In this document: positions 40,541 through 50,692 of the stretch, in pieces
Position numbering within the stretch: position 1 is the first letter of the stretch
Layout: each line of letters begins with the position of its first letter
NCBI GenBank assembly: GCA_004555655.1
Contig: SFHJ01000009.1
Span: 1 to 64,000, forward strand
Length of the DNA stretch: 64,000 nt
Direction: 5' to 3'
DNA from: Clostridiales bacterium
GTDB lineage: Bacteria; Bacillota; Clostridia; Oscillospirales; Oscillospiraceae
The notes under the pieces: generated by a model
The model's input: only the letters and a program-made list of their open reading frames with translations
Databases searched by the model: none
What the model was told of the DNA's origin: nothing
Made by a program: the position numbers and the translations under genes

Positions 40541-41174
40541 GGCGATTTTATTTGATATGGACGGCGTGCTCATCGATTCGGAGGCGCTCATGGCCAGGGC
40601 CGGCATTCTCGCGCTGCGCGAGTTCGGCATTGAGGCTGTGAGCGAGGATTTCCTTCCGTTCGTTGGGCGCGGCGAAGACAAGTACATTGGCGGCGTGGCG
40701 GAAAAGCACGGCGTCCGGTACGATACTGCAATGAAGGACCGCGCGTATGACTACTACGGGCAGATGGTCGCGGCGGAGGCTACAGTGCCCGCCGACACGC
40801 TGCCGACGCTCAAGGCGCTGCATGCGCGCGGGATCAGGATGGCGGTGTGTTCCTCCGCCGACCGCGTGAAGGTACGCTACAACCTTCGCGCCATCGGCGC
40901 GGACGAATCGCTTTTCGGCGCGATCGTGACCGGCAGCGACGTGGAGCGAAAAAAGCCGGAGCCGGATATCTACCTCAAGGGCGCAGAGCTCCTCGGCGAA
41001 AAGCCGGAGGACTGCCTTGTGGTGGAGGACGCGCCCAGCGGCATTCAGGCCGCGCATGCGGGCGGAATCCGGGCGGCCGGCATTACCTCCAGCTTTTCCG
41101 CGCAGGAGCTGACGCGGCAGGCAAGCCCCGAGTATCTCATTGACAGGCTTTCTCAGCTGCTTGAGCTTCTGTGA
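40530..41174 (+). CDS. HAD-family phosphatase (beta-phosphoglucomutase-like)
   Basis: 214 aa HAD hydrolase of the subfamily with a helical cap after motif I. Motif I is ILFDMDGVLIDSEA with the Asp nucleophile; motif II CSSADRVKV; the motif III Lys is in KKPEPDIYL; motif IV is VVEDAPSGIQAAHAGG. Substrate is a phosphorylated sugar or similar, not determined. ATG 40530 with AGGAGG (40517-40522) is preferred over an in-frame alternative at 40509. Confidence 0.88.
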   Translation: MKVRAILFDMDGVLIDSEALMARAGILALREFGIEAVSEDFLPFVGRGEDKYIGGVAEKHGVRYDTAMKDRAYDYYGQMVAAEATVPADTLPTLKALHARGIRMAVCSSADRVKVRYNLRAIGADESLFGAIVTGSDVERKKPEPDIYLKGAELLGEKPEDCLVVEDAPSGIQAAHAGGIRAAGITSSFSAQELTRQASPEYLIDRLSQLLELL

Positions 41175-41213
41175 CCTGCGCCGCCGGTGCGGCGGACAGA
41201 AAGATCAGGAGAC

Positions 41214-42482
41214 ATGAAAAAGGAAACCACAACCAAACCCAACAACCGTCTCTGGACAAGAGACTTTACCATCATCACGCTCGGCTCGGTCATTTCGATG
41301 CTGGGCAACGACGCGGCGGGCTTCGCGATGAGCCTGCTGGTGCTCGACTACACCGGCTCGAGCTTCTACTATGCGGTGTATCTGGCGGTGTATCTGCTGC
41401 CGTCGATCTTCGTGCCCATCTTGTCCGGGCCGTTTCTCGACCGGTTTTCGCGCAAGCGCGCGATCTGGACGCTCGATTTCTGCTCGGCGGGGCTGTACCT
41501 GCTTCTGGCGCTGATGCTGGGGCTGGGTAAGTTCAATTTTGCGCTCTTCGCGCTGGCCACGTTTCTCATGGGCTGTATCGACGGCGTATACTCGGTGGCA
41601 TATGAGAGCTTCTACCCGCTGCTCATCTCCGAGGGGAACTTCACCAAGGCGTATTCCATCTCCAGCACGCTGGAGACGATGACCTTCGTCATGATGCCCG
41701 TCTCGGCGTTTGTCTACAACACGGTCGGCATCGTGTGGCTGTTTGCGTTCAACGCGCTGACCTTTCTTGTCGCGGCGCTTTTCGAGCTGCAGATCAAAGC
41801 GGCCGAGCAGTATGTGGCCGACCGGGCGGGCGAAACGCTGGAAAAGACAAAACATGTCGTCCGGCAGTTTGCAAGCGACTTTCAGCAGGGCATCCGGTTT
41901 TTGCGTGCCGAGCCGGGCCTGCTCGCCGTGACGGCATATTTTACGGTCTCGTCGCTCTTTGGCGGCGTGAGCAACGCCATCGATCTGCCGTATTTTAAGA
42001 ATTCGTTTTCCAATGGCGAGTATGTGTTCACCATCGTCTGGGGAATGGCAACCGTCGGACGCATGATCGGCGGGGCACTTCACTACAAGCTCAGGTTCCC
42101 AACCGGGGCAAAATTCGCCATCGCGCTGGGCGTATACATCGTGCTCTCGGTTCTGGATGGGACGTACCTGTATTTCCCCGTGCCTGTCATGATGGCCATG
42201 ACGTTTACCACCGGCATCCTCGGCGTGACGTCGTACAACATCCGCATCTCGGCCACGCAGAGCTATGTGCCGCACGAGAAGAAGGGCCGCTTCAACGGCA
42301 TCTGGGGTACGCTCATGACCGCGGGCGCGCTCATCGGGCAGCTGGCAGGCGGCGCGCTGGCGACGGTTCTGCCGCCGCGCGCGGTGATATCCGCGTTTGC
42401 GCTTGTCACGCTGCTGGCCGCCGTCGTCCTTGTCGGCGGAAACAGACAGGCCGTATCCAAAATCTATAACACGCAAGCGTAA
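41214..42482 (+). CDS. Major facilitator superfamily transporter
   Basis: 422 aa with about twelve hydrophobic segments. The second-third helix loop is LSGPFLDRFSRKRAIW, the MFS motif A; the N-terminus is soluble and basic (KKETTTKPNNRLWTRDFTII). It resembles the macrolide-efflux-like MFS_3 group in its start, but its substrate is unknown. ATG 41214 has AGGAG upstream. It follows the HAD gene by 39 bases and ends next to repeat copy C. Confidence 0.85.
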   Translation: MKKETTTKPNNRLWTRDFTIITLGSVISMLGNDAAGFAMSLLVLDYTGSSFYYAVYLAVYLLPSIFVPILSGPFLDRFSRKRAIWTLDFCSAGLYLLLALMLGLGKFNFALFALATFLMGCIDGVYSVAYESFYPLLISEGNFTKAYSISSTLETMTFVMMPVSAFVYNTVGIVWLFAFNALTFLVAALFELQIKAAEQYVADRAGETLEKTKHVVRQFASDFQQGIRFLRAEPGLLAVTAYFTVSSLFGGVSNAIDLPYFKNSFSNGEYVFTIVWGMATVGRMIGGALHYKLRFPTGAKFAIALGVYIVLSVLDGTYLYFPVPVMMAMTFTTGILGVTSYNIRISATQSYVPHEKKGRFNGIWGTLMTAGALIGQLAGGALATVLPPRAVISAFALVTLLAAVVLVGGNRQAVSKIYNTQA

Positions 42483-42485
42483 AAA

Positions 42486-42740
42486 GCAGCCTGCACACAA
42501 ATGTGTGCAGGCCGCTTCAGCGTGTCGAAAAAGCCTCGCAGAGTTTCGCGCCCGCAGGCGCGAAATAATGTAAACCAAATCACGACTGTGCTCAGTCGTG
42601 ATTTGGAGAGGAGAGTGCAGGCTGTCCGCTTTTGGCGCGGACAGCTCGTGCGCGCAGCAGGCCGCGGCCTGTTGTCGAAAAACTCCATTGGAGTTTTTCG
42701 ACAGCCTCAGCAGCCTGCACACAAAGGTGTGCAGGCTGCT
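42486..42740. repeat. Multi-hairpin repeat, copy C
   Basis: Complete copy between convergent genes. Outer hairpins with the same stem, GCCTGCACAC/GTGTGCAGGC, lie at 42486-42515 and 42709-42740. Inside, in order: the conserved 42516-42612 block (identical to copy A), with TTCGCGCC/GGCGCGAA and a 14-bp hairpin (42575-42606); CTGTCCGC/GCGGACAG; the perfect palindrome CAGGCCGCGGCCTG; and GTCGAAAAACTCC/GGAGTTTTTCGAC. Compared with copy B several arms differ on both sides so that pairing is kept. Confidence 0.88.
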
Positions 42741-43277
42741 TTATTGCCGGTATGCGGTATATGTGAGCACATGTCCGGTGAAAAACCGGTGGAACGCCTC
42801 ATACTGCGCCTGCGTGATCGCAGGCCTTGCCATAAGGCAGAGGGGGACGCATACGGTGCGCGCCTGATAGGCGAATGCGCCGTGCGGATACGGCTGCAGG
42901 GTAAAGCCCAGCCGCTCGTAGAAATGCTCGCGGCGGCGGGTGGCCTCGTCCGTGGGCTGCTCGATCTCCAGAATGAGCGGCGCGGGCGTTTCCGCAAACA
43001 GCTTCTGCAGCACGCGTGTGCCGCAGAGCGTGCCGCGCATGGGGGGATTTACCGCAAGATGCTCAAGAAAAGTGAATGCCTCCGTCTGCCAGTAGAAGAC
43101 GATGGCGAGCAGAAGGCCGTTTTCCACCGCCGCGCAGGCGTGAAATGCCGCGTCTTCGAGCGCGCGCAGATGGTCTTCGCGCGTGCGCCGCTCGCTTGCG
43201 GGAAAGCTCTGCTCATAGACCCGCCAGGTCTCGTCAAACAGCGGGTGTGACAGGGAGGTGATGCGCTGAAACTCCAT
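42741..43277 (-). CDS. GNAT-family acetyltransferase
   Basis: 178 aa. The family core is LEHLAVNPPMRGTLCGTRVLQKL (acetyl-CoA loop) followed by LILEIEQPTDEATRRREHFYERLGF. The acceptor is unknown. It begins two bases after the ribF stop and is the last gene of the long nusA-infB operon; its stop touches the outer hairpin of repeat copy C. Confidence 0.85.
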   Translation of the reverse strand: MEFQRITSLSHPLFDETWRVYEQSFPASERRTREDHLRALEDAAFHACAAVENGLLLAIVFYWQTEAFTFLEHLAVNPPMRGTLCGTRVLQKLFAETPAPLILEIEQPTDEATRRREHFYERLGFTLQPYPHGAFAYQARTVCVPLCLMARPAITQAQYEAFHRFFTGHVLTYTAYRQ

Positions 43278-43279
43278 GA

Positions 43280-44170
43280 TTATTTTCTGAAAAAAACCTC
43301 CAAATCATTTTTGTCGCGCGCAAGCTGCTCACGCAGCGCCTGCATCGACGAAAACGGCCGCTCAGGCCGGGTGAACGCGGCAAGCTCCACGGAGATTTCC
43401 CTGCCGTAGAGATCGCCGTCAAAGCCCTGCAGCCACGCCTCAAGCACCGGCTGCGCCAGCGCGCCCGCCGTGGGATGCACGCCCACGTTCACAAGCGCCG
43501 GGAAGCGGCTGCCGCCAGCCGCAGCCTCGGCCAGATATACCCCGCGCTTCGGGACTAAGACGCCCGGCGCGAACGGGACATTCGCCGTGGGAAAGCCAAT
43601 TTGGCTGCCCTTGTGCGCGCCATGCACGACCACGCCGCTCACAAGATGCCGGTGGCCGAGAAAGCGCGCGGCGCGCGCGGCCTCGCCGGTTTGCAGAAGC
43701 TGGCGGATATACGTCGAGCTGACGGTCTGGCCGTCGAGCGTGACCTTCTCAATCACGTCGCAGCCAATGCCCAGCCCGGCGCACACTTCGCGCAGCTTTT
43801 CCGGCGTACCCGCGCCGTGGTCGCCGAAGCGGAAATCGTGCCCGCAGACGACGTGCTGCGCGTGCAGCCCGCCCACGAGATAGCCGGTGATAAAATCGCG
43901 CCACGGCATGTGCATCATGGCCTCGTCGAAATGCGCCAGAATGACCTCGTCGATGCCGAAGAGCGTCTGCATCAGCCGTTCGCGCTCTTGCGCCGTGTTG
44001 ATGAGCGGCACCGCGCAGCCGAAGACCAGCGTGTCCGGATGCGTATCAAAGCTCATGGCCGCGGCCGTAAGGCCCAGTTCATCGGCCCGCGCGCGCGTTT
44101 TTTGCAGCAGCGCCGCGTGGCCCAGATGTACCCCGTCGAAAAAGCCCAGGGCGATGACTCGCTTTCTCAT
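43280..44170 (-). CDS. ribF: Bifunctional riboflavin kinase/FMN adenylyltransferase
   Basis: Makes FMN and FAD. The N-terminal adenylyltransferase is shown by ALGFFDGVHLGHAALL; the C-terminal kinase by GHRHLVSGVVVHGAHKGSQIGFPTANV and YLAEAAAGGSRFPALVNVG. 296 aa. It overlaps truB by four bases, the order usual in Firmicutes. Confidence 0.96.
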   Translation of the reverse strand: MRKRVIALGFFDGVHLGHAALLQKTRARADELGLTAAAMSFDTHPDTLVFGCAVPLINTAQERERLMQTLFGIDEVILAHFDEAMMHMPWRDFITGYLVGGLHAQHVVCGHDFRFGDHGAGTPEKLREVCAGLGIGCDVIEKVTLDGQTVSSTYIRQLLQTGEAARAARFLGHRHLVSGVVVHGAHKGSQIGFPTANVPFAPGVLVPKRGVYLAEAAAGGSRFPALVNVGVHPTAGALAQPVLEAWLQGFDGDLYGREISVELAAFTRPERPFSSMQALREQLARDKNDLEVFFRK

Positions 44171-45039
44171 GCGTCTACCTCGAAAAAACTCTTGATGGTG
44201 GTAAGCACGCCGCCCTCCACGCGGCCGAGCAGCAAAAACTCGCCCGTCTCGCTGTACACGCGGTATGTACCGGGGGAGAAGTGCCAGTCGCGCACCGGTG
44301 CGCCGCAGCGCAGCTTCTGCGCCTGCGCGAGCGTGACGATGAGCGGCGGATGCTGCGAAAACAGACTGTCCACCGGCAGAAGAAGCTCTTCCGGGTCACG
44401 ATGCGCAACGATCGAATCCATGGGCATCGACTGCGCAAGTGTAAAGCTGCCCGCGCGTGTGCGCCGCAGGCCCGCCATGCAGCCGCCGCAGCCAAGCATC
44501 TGCCCGATGTCATGGCAGAGCGTGCGGATATACGTTCCCTTTGAGCAGCGTACGCGCAGCGTATAGTCCGCGCCGCCGCTTCCAAGAAGCTCCAGTTCAT
44601 GAATCGTAATCTCGCGCGGTGCGCGCTCAACTTCCTGCCCCTTGCGGGCCAGCTCATAGAGCTTTTTCCCGCCGATCTTCACGGCGGAGTACATGGGCGG
44701 AATCTGGCTGATCCTGCCGGTAAAGCGCGGCAGAATGGCAAGAAGCGCTTCTTCTGTGACGCTGACGGGCGATTCGGAAAGGACTTCACCCGAGGTGTCC
44801 TGTGTGTTTGTCACAAGACCCAGCCGCAGCTGCGCCACATATTCTTTTTCCGCCGACTCGCAAAAGCTTGCCGCGCGCGTCGCCCGGCCGACAAATACCG
44901 GCAGAACGCCCGTGGCCATGGGGTCGAGCGTGCCGCCGTGGCCGACACGTTTGGTGTGGAACACGCCGCGCAGCTTCGCCGTCACGTCCTGGCTCGTCCA
45001 GCCCTCGGGCTTGTCAATAATGATGATTCCGTTTGCCAT
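44167..45039 (-). CDS. truB: tRNA pseudouridine-55 synthase
   Basis: Makes pseudouridine 55 in the tRNA T-loop. N-terminus NGIIIIDKPEGWTSQDV, catalytic VGHGGTLDPMATGVLPVF with its Asp, CSKGTYIRTLCHDIG. 290 aa. ATG 45039 is set by the family N-terminus; the longer frame to 45102 overlaps nrnA. Confidence 0.96.
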   Translation of the reverse strand: MANGIIIIDKPEGWTSQDVTAKLRGVFHTKRVGHGGTLDPMATGVLPVFVGRATRAASFCESAEKEYVAQLRLGLVTNTQDTSGEVLSESPVSVTEEALLAILPRFTGRISQIPPMYSAVKIGGKKLYELARKGQEVERAPREITIHELELLGSGGADYTLRVRCSKGTYIRTLCHDIGQMLGCGGCMAGLRRTRAGSFTLAQSMPMDSIVAHRDPEELLLPVDSLFSQHPPLIVTLAQAQKLRCGAPVRDWHFSPGTYRVYSETGEFLLLGRVEGGVLTTIKSFFEVDA

Positions 45040-45043
45040 CTCG

Positions 45044-46003
45044 TTACCTTTCCGGCACGATGCCGCGCTCAGACAGTACGGCCAGAATCGCCCGGCGCGC
45101 ACCCGTGATGCCGCCCGGCACCGACGCGCCTGCCGCCGCGGCGTGACCGCCGCCGCCCAGCGCCTGACAGATATCGGACGCGCTGTACTCCGGCCCCGTG
45201 CGCACCGAGAGCTTGCCGAGGCCGTTTTCCACCTCGCGGATCATCACGCCGATCTGCACGCCCTCGATCGCGCGGGCAAAGCCCGAGATCGCGTCCACGT
45301 CGTCCTCCGTGAGCTGCAGCTCCTCCAGCCACGCATTCGGCAGGCAGCAGATCGCCACGCGCCCGCCGGCGAAAAACTCCATGTTATCCACCAGCCGCGC
45401 CTCCAGCTTCAGCCGGGCAAACGACTTGGTGTCGAAAAACAGCTTGTTGATGGGAAAAACGTCCGCGCCCGCCTCGACGAGCCGGGCCGCCACGCGGAAG
45501 GTGTTGGCCGACGTGTTGGAATATTTGAAGCAGCCGGTGTCGGTCGAGATGGCCACATAAAGAGCCTCGGCGATGGGCTTTGTGATGTGCACGCCCAGCT
45601 CCGCAAGAATCTCATAGATGATCTCGCCGCAGGCGGCCTTGTCCGCCTCAACGAGCTTATTCTCCAGCGGCAGCGAGTTGCTGCCGTGGTGGTCAACAGC
45701 CAATGCAATGCGCGGGAGATAGGGCTCGGCGTCAAAGCTCAAAAGCCCCTCCGACGCGATGTCCACACTCACGAGCGTGGCCGCCTCCGGCACCTCCGCG
45801 CAGACGAGTCCGTCGAGATACGGCGCAAAGCGCGGCGTAAACTGCCGGTTCTGCAGTACCGCCGCGCGCTTGCCCATCTGGCGCAGGCCCATGCACAGCG
45901 CTGCGGCGCAGCCGATCGTGTCGCCGTCGGGCCGCCGGTGGGTCAGAATGACATAGGTATCATGTGCGCGAAGAAACGCGCAGAGCTCACTGCGCGTCAT
46001 CAT
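45044..46003 (-). CDS. nrnA: DHH phosphoesterase NrnA (oligoribonuclease/pAp phosphatase type)
   Basis: Degrades nanoRNAs and pAp. 319 aa. DHH metal motifs THRRPDGDTIGCAAAL, SVDIASEGLL and AVDHHGSNSLPL; the DHHA1 domain ends with GGGGHAAAAGASVPGG. It overlaps rbfA by 17 bases. Position between rbfA and truB is the usual one. Confidence 0.94.
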   Translation of the reverse strand: MMTRSELCAFLRAHDTYVILTHRRPDGDTIGCAAALCMGLRQMGKRAAVLQNRQFTPRFAPYLDGLVCAEVPEAATLVSVDIASEGLLSFDAEPYLPRIALAVDHHGSNSLPLENKLVEADKAACGEIIYEILAELGVHITKPIAEALYVAISTDTGCFKYSNTSANTFRVAARLVEAGADVFPINKLFFDTKSFARLKLEARLVDNMEFFAGGRVAICCLPNAWLEELQLTEDDVDAISGFARAIEGVQIGVMIREVENGLGKLSVRTGPEYSASDICQALGGGGHAAAAGASVPGGITGARRAILAVLSERGIVPER

Positions 46004-46355
46004 CCGCTGCTTCCTCCTGCCTGGAGAGCTTGCTCAGAAGGTCGAACATGTGCGCGCCGTATTTGAGAGAATCGTCCAGCGTGAACACCAGCTCCGGCGT
46101 GTAGCGCAGCTGCAGCCGCGCGCCAAGTTCGCGCCGCAGCCAGCCGCCCGCAGATTTGAGGCCCTTGAGAACCTCCTGCTGGCGGCTTTCCTCGAGGACG
46201 CTGATATAGATTTTGCTGTAGCGAAGATCCGGCGTGGTGTCCACATGCGTGATGGACACGATCGTCTGCACGCGAGGGTCCTTGAGATTGCGGATCAGCT
46301 CAGACAGCTCGCGCTGGATCTCCTCGTTGATCCGGCCAATGCGGTTGGATGCCAT
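45987..46355 (-). CDS. rbfA: Ribosome-binding factor A
   Basis: 30S maturation factor. 122 aa with NRIGRINEEIQRELSELI, KDPRVQTIVSITHVDTTPDL and KSAGGWLRRELGARLQLRYTPEL. Lies 79 bases after infB; the intervening bases include GCCGCGGCAGGC/GCCTGCCGCGG (about 46382-46411), an inverted repeat that may act as an mRNA hairpin. Confidence 0.95.
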   Translation of the reverse strand: MASNRIGRINEEIQRELSELIRNLKDPRVQTIVSITHVDTTPDLRYSKIYISVLEESRQQEVLKGLKSAGGWLRRELGARLQLRYTPELVFTLDDSLKYGAHMFDLLSKLSRQEEAADDDAQ

Positions 46356-46433
46356 AGACAGCCTCCTTTGTGAGAATTATGCCGCCGCGGCAGGCGCGCA
46401 GCCTGCCGCGGTGCGGCGATGCGGTTTGTTGCG

Positions 46434-48815
46434 TCAGGGCTGAATCTGCTCCATGACGAAGCACTCGAAGATGTCGCCCTCTTTGATGTCGTTGAATTTC
46501 TCAATGGACGTGCCGCACTCGTAGCCTGCGGCGACCTCCTTGACCGAGTCCTTGAAGCGCTGCAGCGAGCCTAGCTTGCCCTCGTGGATGACGATATTGT
46601 CGCGCAGCACGCGCACCTGGGAGTCGCGCGTGACTTTGCCGTCTTTGACGTAGCAGCCTGCGATGGTGCCGATGGCCGAGACCTTGTAGGTCTGGCGCAC
46701 CTCGGCGTGGCCGATGACGGCCTCGCGGTACTTGGGAGCCAGCATGCCCTTCATTGCGTCGCCGATCTCGTTGATCGCGTCGTAGATGACGCGGTACATG
46801 CGCATGTCGACCTTGTCGCGCTTGGCGGCGGCCTGTGCCAGATCGTTCGGGCGGACGTTGAAGCCGATGACGATGGCGTTCGACGTCGAGGCAAGCAGGA
46901 TGTCGGATTCGTTGATCGCGCCGACGCCCGCGTGGATGACGCGCACGCGCACTTCCTCGTTCGACAGCTTCTCCAGAGATGCCTTCACGGCCTCGGCCGA
47001 GCCCTGTACGTCGGCCTTGACGATGAGGTTAAGCTCCTTCATCTCGCCCTCCTGCAGCTTGGAGAACAGACTCTCGAGCGTGACCTTCTGGTTCTTCTTG
47101 TTGAGCTCATCCTTGATCTTCTGCTTGCGCTGCTCGACCAGCTGGCGGGCCATGCGCTCGTCAGAGACGGCGCTGAACTCGTCGCCCGGCGCGGGCACCT
47201 CGGTCAGACCTGTGATCTCGACCGGAACGGAGGGGCCTGCGGCCTTGACCTGCGCGCCCTTGTCGTTCGTCATGACGCGCACGCGGCCGACGGCCGTACC
47301 CGCGATGATGAGGTCGCCCTGCCGCAGCGTGCCGTTTTGCACGAGGAGCGTGGCGATGGGGCCGCGGTTTTTGTCCAGGCGCGCTTCGATGACCGTGCCC
47401 TTACCGGCGCGGTTGGGGTTGGCCTTCAGCTCGGCGACCTCGGCTGTGAGGATGACGGTCTCAAGCAGATCGTCTATGCCCATGCCGGTTTTGGCCGAGA
47501 TGCGGCAGACCTCGGTCTCGCCGCCCCATTCGGCGGGCGTCAGGCCGTGCTCGGTCAGCTGGGTCAGGATGCGGTCGGGGTTGGCCCCGTGCTTATCCAT
47601 CTTGTTCACCGCCACGATGATGGGAATATCGGCGGCCTTGGCATGGTTGATGGCCTCGATGGTCTGCGGCATGATGCCGTCGTCGGCGGCCACGACCAGA
47701 ATGGCAATGTCGGTGCACATTGCGCCGCGCGCGCGCATCTCGGTAAAGGCAGCGTGGCCCGGCGTGTCGAGGAAGGTGATGGGCTGGCCGTTGATCTCGA
47801 CGGTATACGCGCCGATGTGCTGCGTAATGCCGCCGGCCTCGCCCGCCGCGACCTTGGCGTTGCGGATGTAGTCGAGAAGCGACGTCTTGCCGTGGTCGAC
47901 GTGGCCCATGACGACGACGACGGGCGGACGGGTAACAAGCTCGTCGGCGGTGTCCTCGTGATCGTCGAAGAGCTTTTCCTCGATGGTGACGACAACTTCG
48001 CGCTCGACCTTGCAGCCGAGCTCCACGGCGACAAACTCCGCCGTATCGAAGTCGATATTCTGATTGACCGAGGCCATGACGCCGTTTTTCAAGAGGCACT
48101 TGATGACCTCGGCGGCGGTCTTCTTCATGCGCGAGGCAAGCTCGCCGACGGTGATCTCGTCGGGAATCTTGACGACCAGCTGCGCCTTCTTGGCGATTTC
48201 AAGCTGCAGCCGGCGCATCTTCTCCTGCTCCTCCGAGCGGGACTTGGTGCCGAATTTCTTCGCCTGCTGCTGCTTTTTGTTCTTATTGCCGATCTTCTGC
48301 TTGCCGCTGGAGTAGTTCTGCACGCGCTCGGACACGAGTGAATCCACGCGGTCGTCGTAGCGGTCGGCGTTGACGGTGACGGCGCTGGTATCGATGACGC
48401 GGCGCTCACGCTTGCGCTCGGGCTGCTGAGGCTTGGCCTCCTTGCGCTGCTGCGGCGCGTTCTGCTGCTGTTGGCGGGGCTGATTCGGCTGCGCGGCGGG
48501 CCGCTGGGACTGCGGCTGCTGGGGCTTTGCAGCCTGCGGCTTCGCGGGCGCGGGAGCGCCGGCGGCCTTCGTCGCTTCTGCCGCCGGGGCGGGTGCGGGC
48601 TGCTTTTTTGCGTGTGCAAAGACCTGCTCGACGGAATCGATCTGGTTCTGCTGGGTGATATAGTCAAAAATGACGTTCAGCTGGTCCTCCGTCAGGTTCT
48701 GGGAGCTGCTCTTCGGCTTATCGTAAAACTTGGCGACGATTTCGATCAAAGCCTTGGCCGGCATGCGAAAATCGTCGGCGACCTCTTTTATTTTCTGCTT
48801 GATTTCAATACTCAT
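46434..48815 (-). CDS. infB: Translation initiation factor IF-2
   Basis: GTPase that brings initiator tRNA to the 30S subunit. 793 aa. Residues 1-55 form the N-terminal IF2_N domain (KQKIKEVADDFRMPAKAL); residues about 65-140 are a low-complexity Ala/Pro/Gln region; a second IF2_N lies near 225 (ITVGELASRMKKTAAEVI). The G domain follows: GHVDHGKTSLLDYIR, DTPGHAAFTEMRARG, NKMDK. Domains II-IV end at IKEGDIFECFVMEQIQP. A large open frame on the opposite strand is only a shadow. Confidence 0.97.
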   Translation of the reverse strand: MSIEIKQKIKEVADDFRMPAKALIEIVAKFYDKPKSSSQNLTEDQLNVIFDYITQQNQIDSVEQVFAHAKKQPAPAPAAEATKAAGAPAPAKPQAAKPQQPQSQRPAAQPNQPRQQQQNAPQQRKEAKPQQPERKRERRVIDTSAVTVNADRYDDRVDSLVSERVQNYSSGKQKIGNKNKKQQQAKKFGTKSRSEEQEKMRRLQLEIAKKAQLVVKIPDEITVGELASRMKKTAAEVIKCLLKNGVMASVNQNIDFDTAEFVAVELGCKVEREVVVTIEEKLFDDHEDTADELVTRPPVVVVMGHVDHGKTSLLDYIRNAKVAAGEAGGITQHIGAYTVEINGQPITFLDTPGHAAFTEMRARGAMCTDIAILVVAADDGIMPQTIEAINHAKAADIPIIVAVNKMDKHGANPDRILTQLTEHGLTPAEWGGETEVCRISAKTGMGIDDLLETVILTAEVAELKANPNRAGKGTVIEARLDKNRGPIATLLVQNGTLRQGDLIIAGTAVGRVRVMTNDKGAQVKAAGPSVPVEITGLTEVPAPGDEFSAVSDERMARQLVEQRKQKIKDELNKKNQKVTLESLFSKLQEGEMKELNLIVKADVQGSAEAVKASLEKLSNEEVRVRVIHAGVGAINESDILLASTSNAIVIGFNVRPNDLAQAAAKRDKVDMRMYRVIYDAINEIGDAMKGMLAPKYREAVIGHAEVRQTYKVSAIGTIAGCYVKDGKVTRDSQVRVLRDNIVIHEGKLGSLQRFKDSVKEVAAGYECGTSIEKFNDIKEGDIFECFVMEQIQP

Positions 48816-48829
48816 ACAGCCACCTCCAG

Positions 48830-49246
48830 TTATTTCTTCCCGTGTTTGATGTTGTTCCTGTGCGCCTTCTGCTCCTGGCGGCGCTTCGTCACGCGCGCAC
48901 TCTGGCGCGTCAGCTCGTCAAGGGCGGCTTCATACCGCTCAGGCTCGCCGAGCGCCTGCACAAACGCCAGGGCCAGCGCCGGGTCGGTGACGGCGCAGAT
49001 CGCGCATACGCTCACGCCCAGCGCGCCGCCAAGCGCACTTTTCGTAAACGGCGCCTGGATGCAGACGGGCTTGCCGCTGCGGCAATACGAACGCGCGCGG
49101 CGCACGGTGTGTTCGCCCGCGTCCGAGGCCACGAGCAGCAGCCGCGCTTTCTGGCTGCGGCAGCTTGCGCCGGCCGGCTCCTCGCCGAGCTCGACGTATC
49201 TGGCCTTGCGGGCCAGGCCCAGCAGGCCCAGCGCTTTGTCATTCAC
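48830..49246 (-). CDS. ylxQ: L7Ae-like ribosomal protein YlxQ
   Basis: 138 aa RNA-binding protein of the L7Ae/L30e fold, function not settled. Core LGLLGLARKARYVELGEE, KARLLLVASDAGEHTVRRA and VCIQAPFTKSALGGALG. The GTG start at 49246 overlaps the ylxR stop and follows GGAGGTG; the longer frame to 49321 lies within ylxR. Basic C-terminus. Standard position between ylxR and infB. Confidence 0.9.
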   Translation of the reverse strand: MNDKALGLLGLARKARYVELGEEPAGASCRSQKARLLLVASDAGEHTVRRARSYCRSGKPVCIQAPFTKSALGGALGVSVCAICAVTDPALALAFVQALGEPERYEAALDELTRQSARVTKRRQEQKAHRNNIKHGKK

Positions 49247-49511
49247 CCGCGCCCACCTCCATCTTTTCCAGCAGCGCGTCATACACGCTCTGCGGAATCT
49301 GGCAGTCGAACGCACGCTCAAGCGCCTTGACCTTGATGGCGCGCTTCAGGCAGTCACAGTTTGGGCATAGGTAGGCGCCGCGCCCGGGCGCTTTTCCCCG
49401 GAAATCGAGCGATATTTCGCCCTCAGGCGATTTGACGACGCGGACAAGCTCTTTCTTCGGCCGCATCTCCCGGCATCCGACGCATTGCCGCATGGGAATC
49501 TTACGCTGCAT
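49239..49511 (-). CDS. ylxR: YlxR (DUF448) protein
   Basis: 90 aa RNA-binding protein with the motif MRQCVGCREMRPKKELVRVV and GRGAYLCPNCDCLKRAI; the Cys residues look able to bind metal. Family members are nucleoid or RNA-binding regulators. ATG 49511 has AAGGAGGT six bases upstream. Between nusA and ylxQ, as in Bacillus. Confidence 0.93.
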   Translation of the reverse strand: MQRKIPMRQCVGCREMRPKKELVRVVKSPEGEISLDFRGKAPGRGAYLCPNCDCLKRAIKVKALERAFDCQIPQSVYDALLEKMEVGAGE

Positions 49512-49540
49512 CACAGCACCTCCTTGCATGTAAAAACGCG

Positions 49541-50671
<1,131 letters not shown>

Positions 50672-50692
50672 GTTTTTCTGTATTCCTCCTCG

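Noticed and set aside
46382..46411. Intrinsic terminator between infB and rbfA
   Set aside because: An inverted repeat is present but has no T run on the minus strand, and the genes belong to one conserved operon.
46584..48341. Open frame of 585 codons on the plus strand across infB
   Set aside because: Asp/Leu/Gly-rich antisense shadow of infB without start signals or domain.
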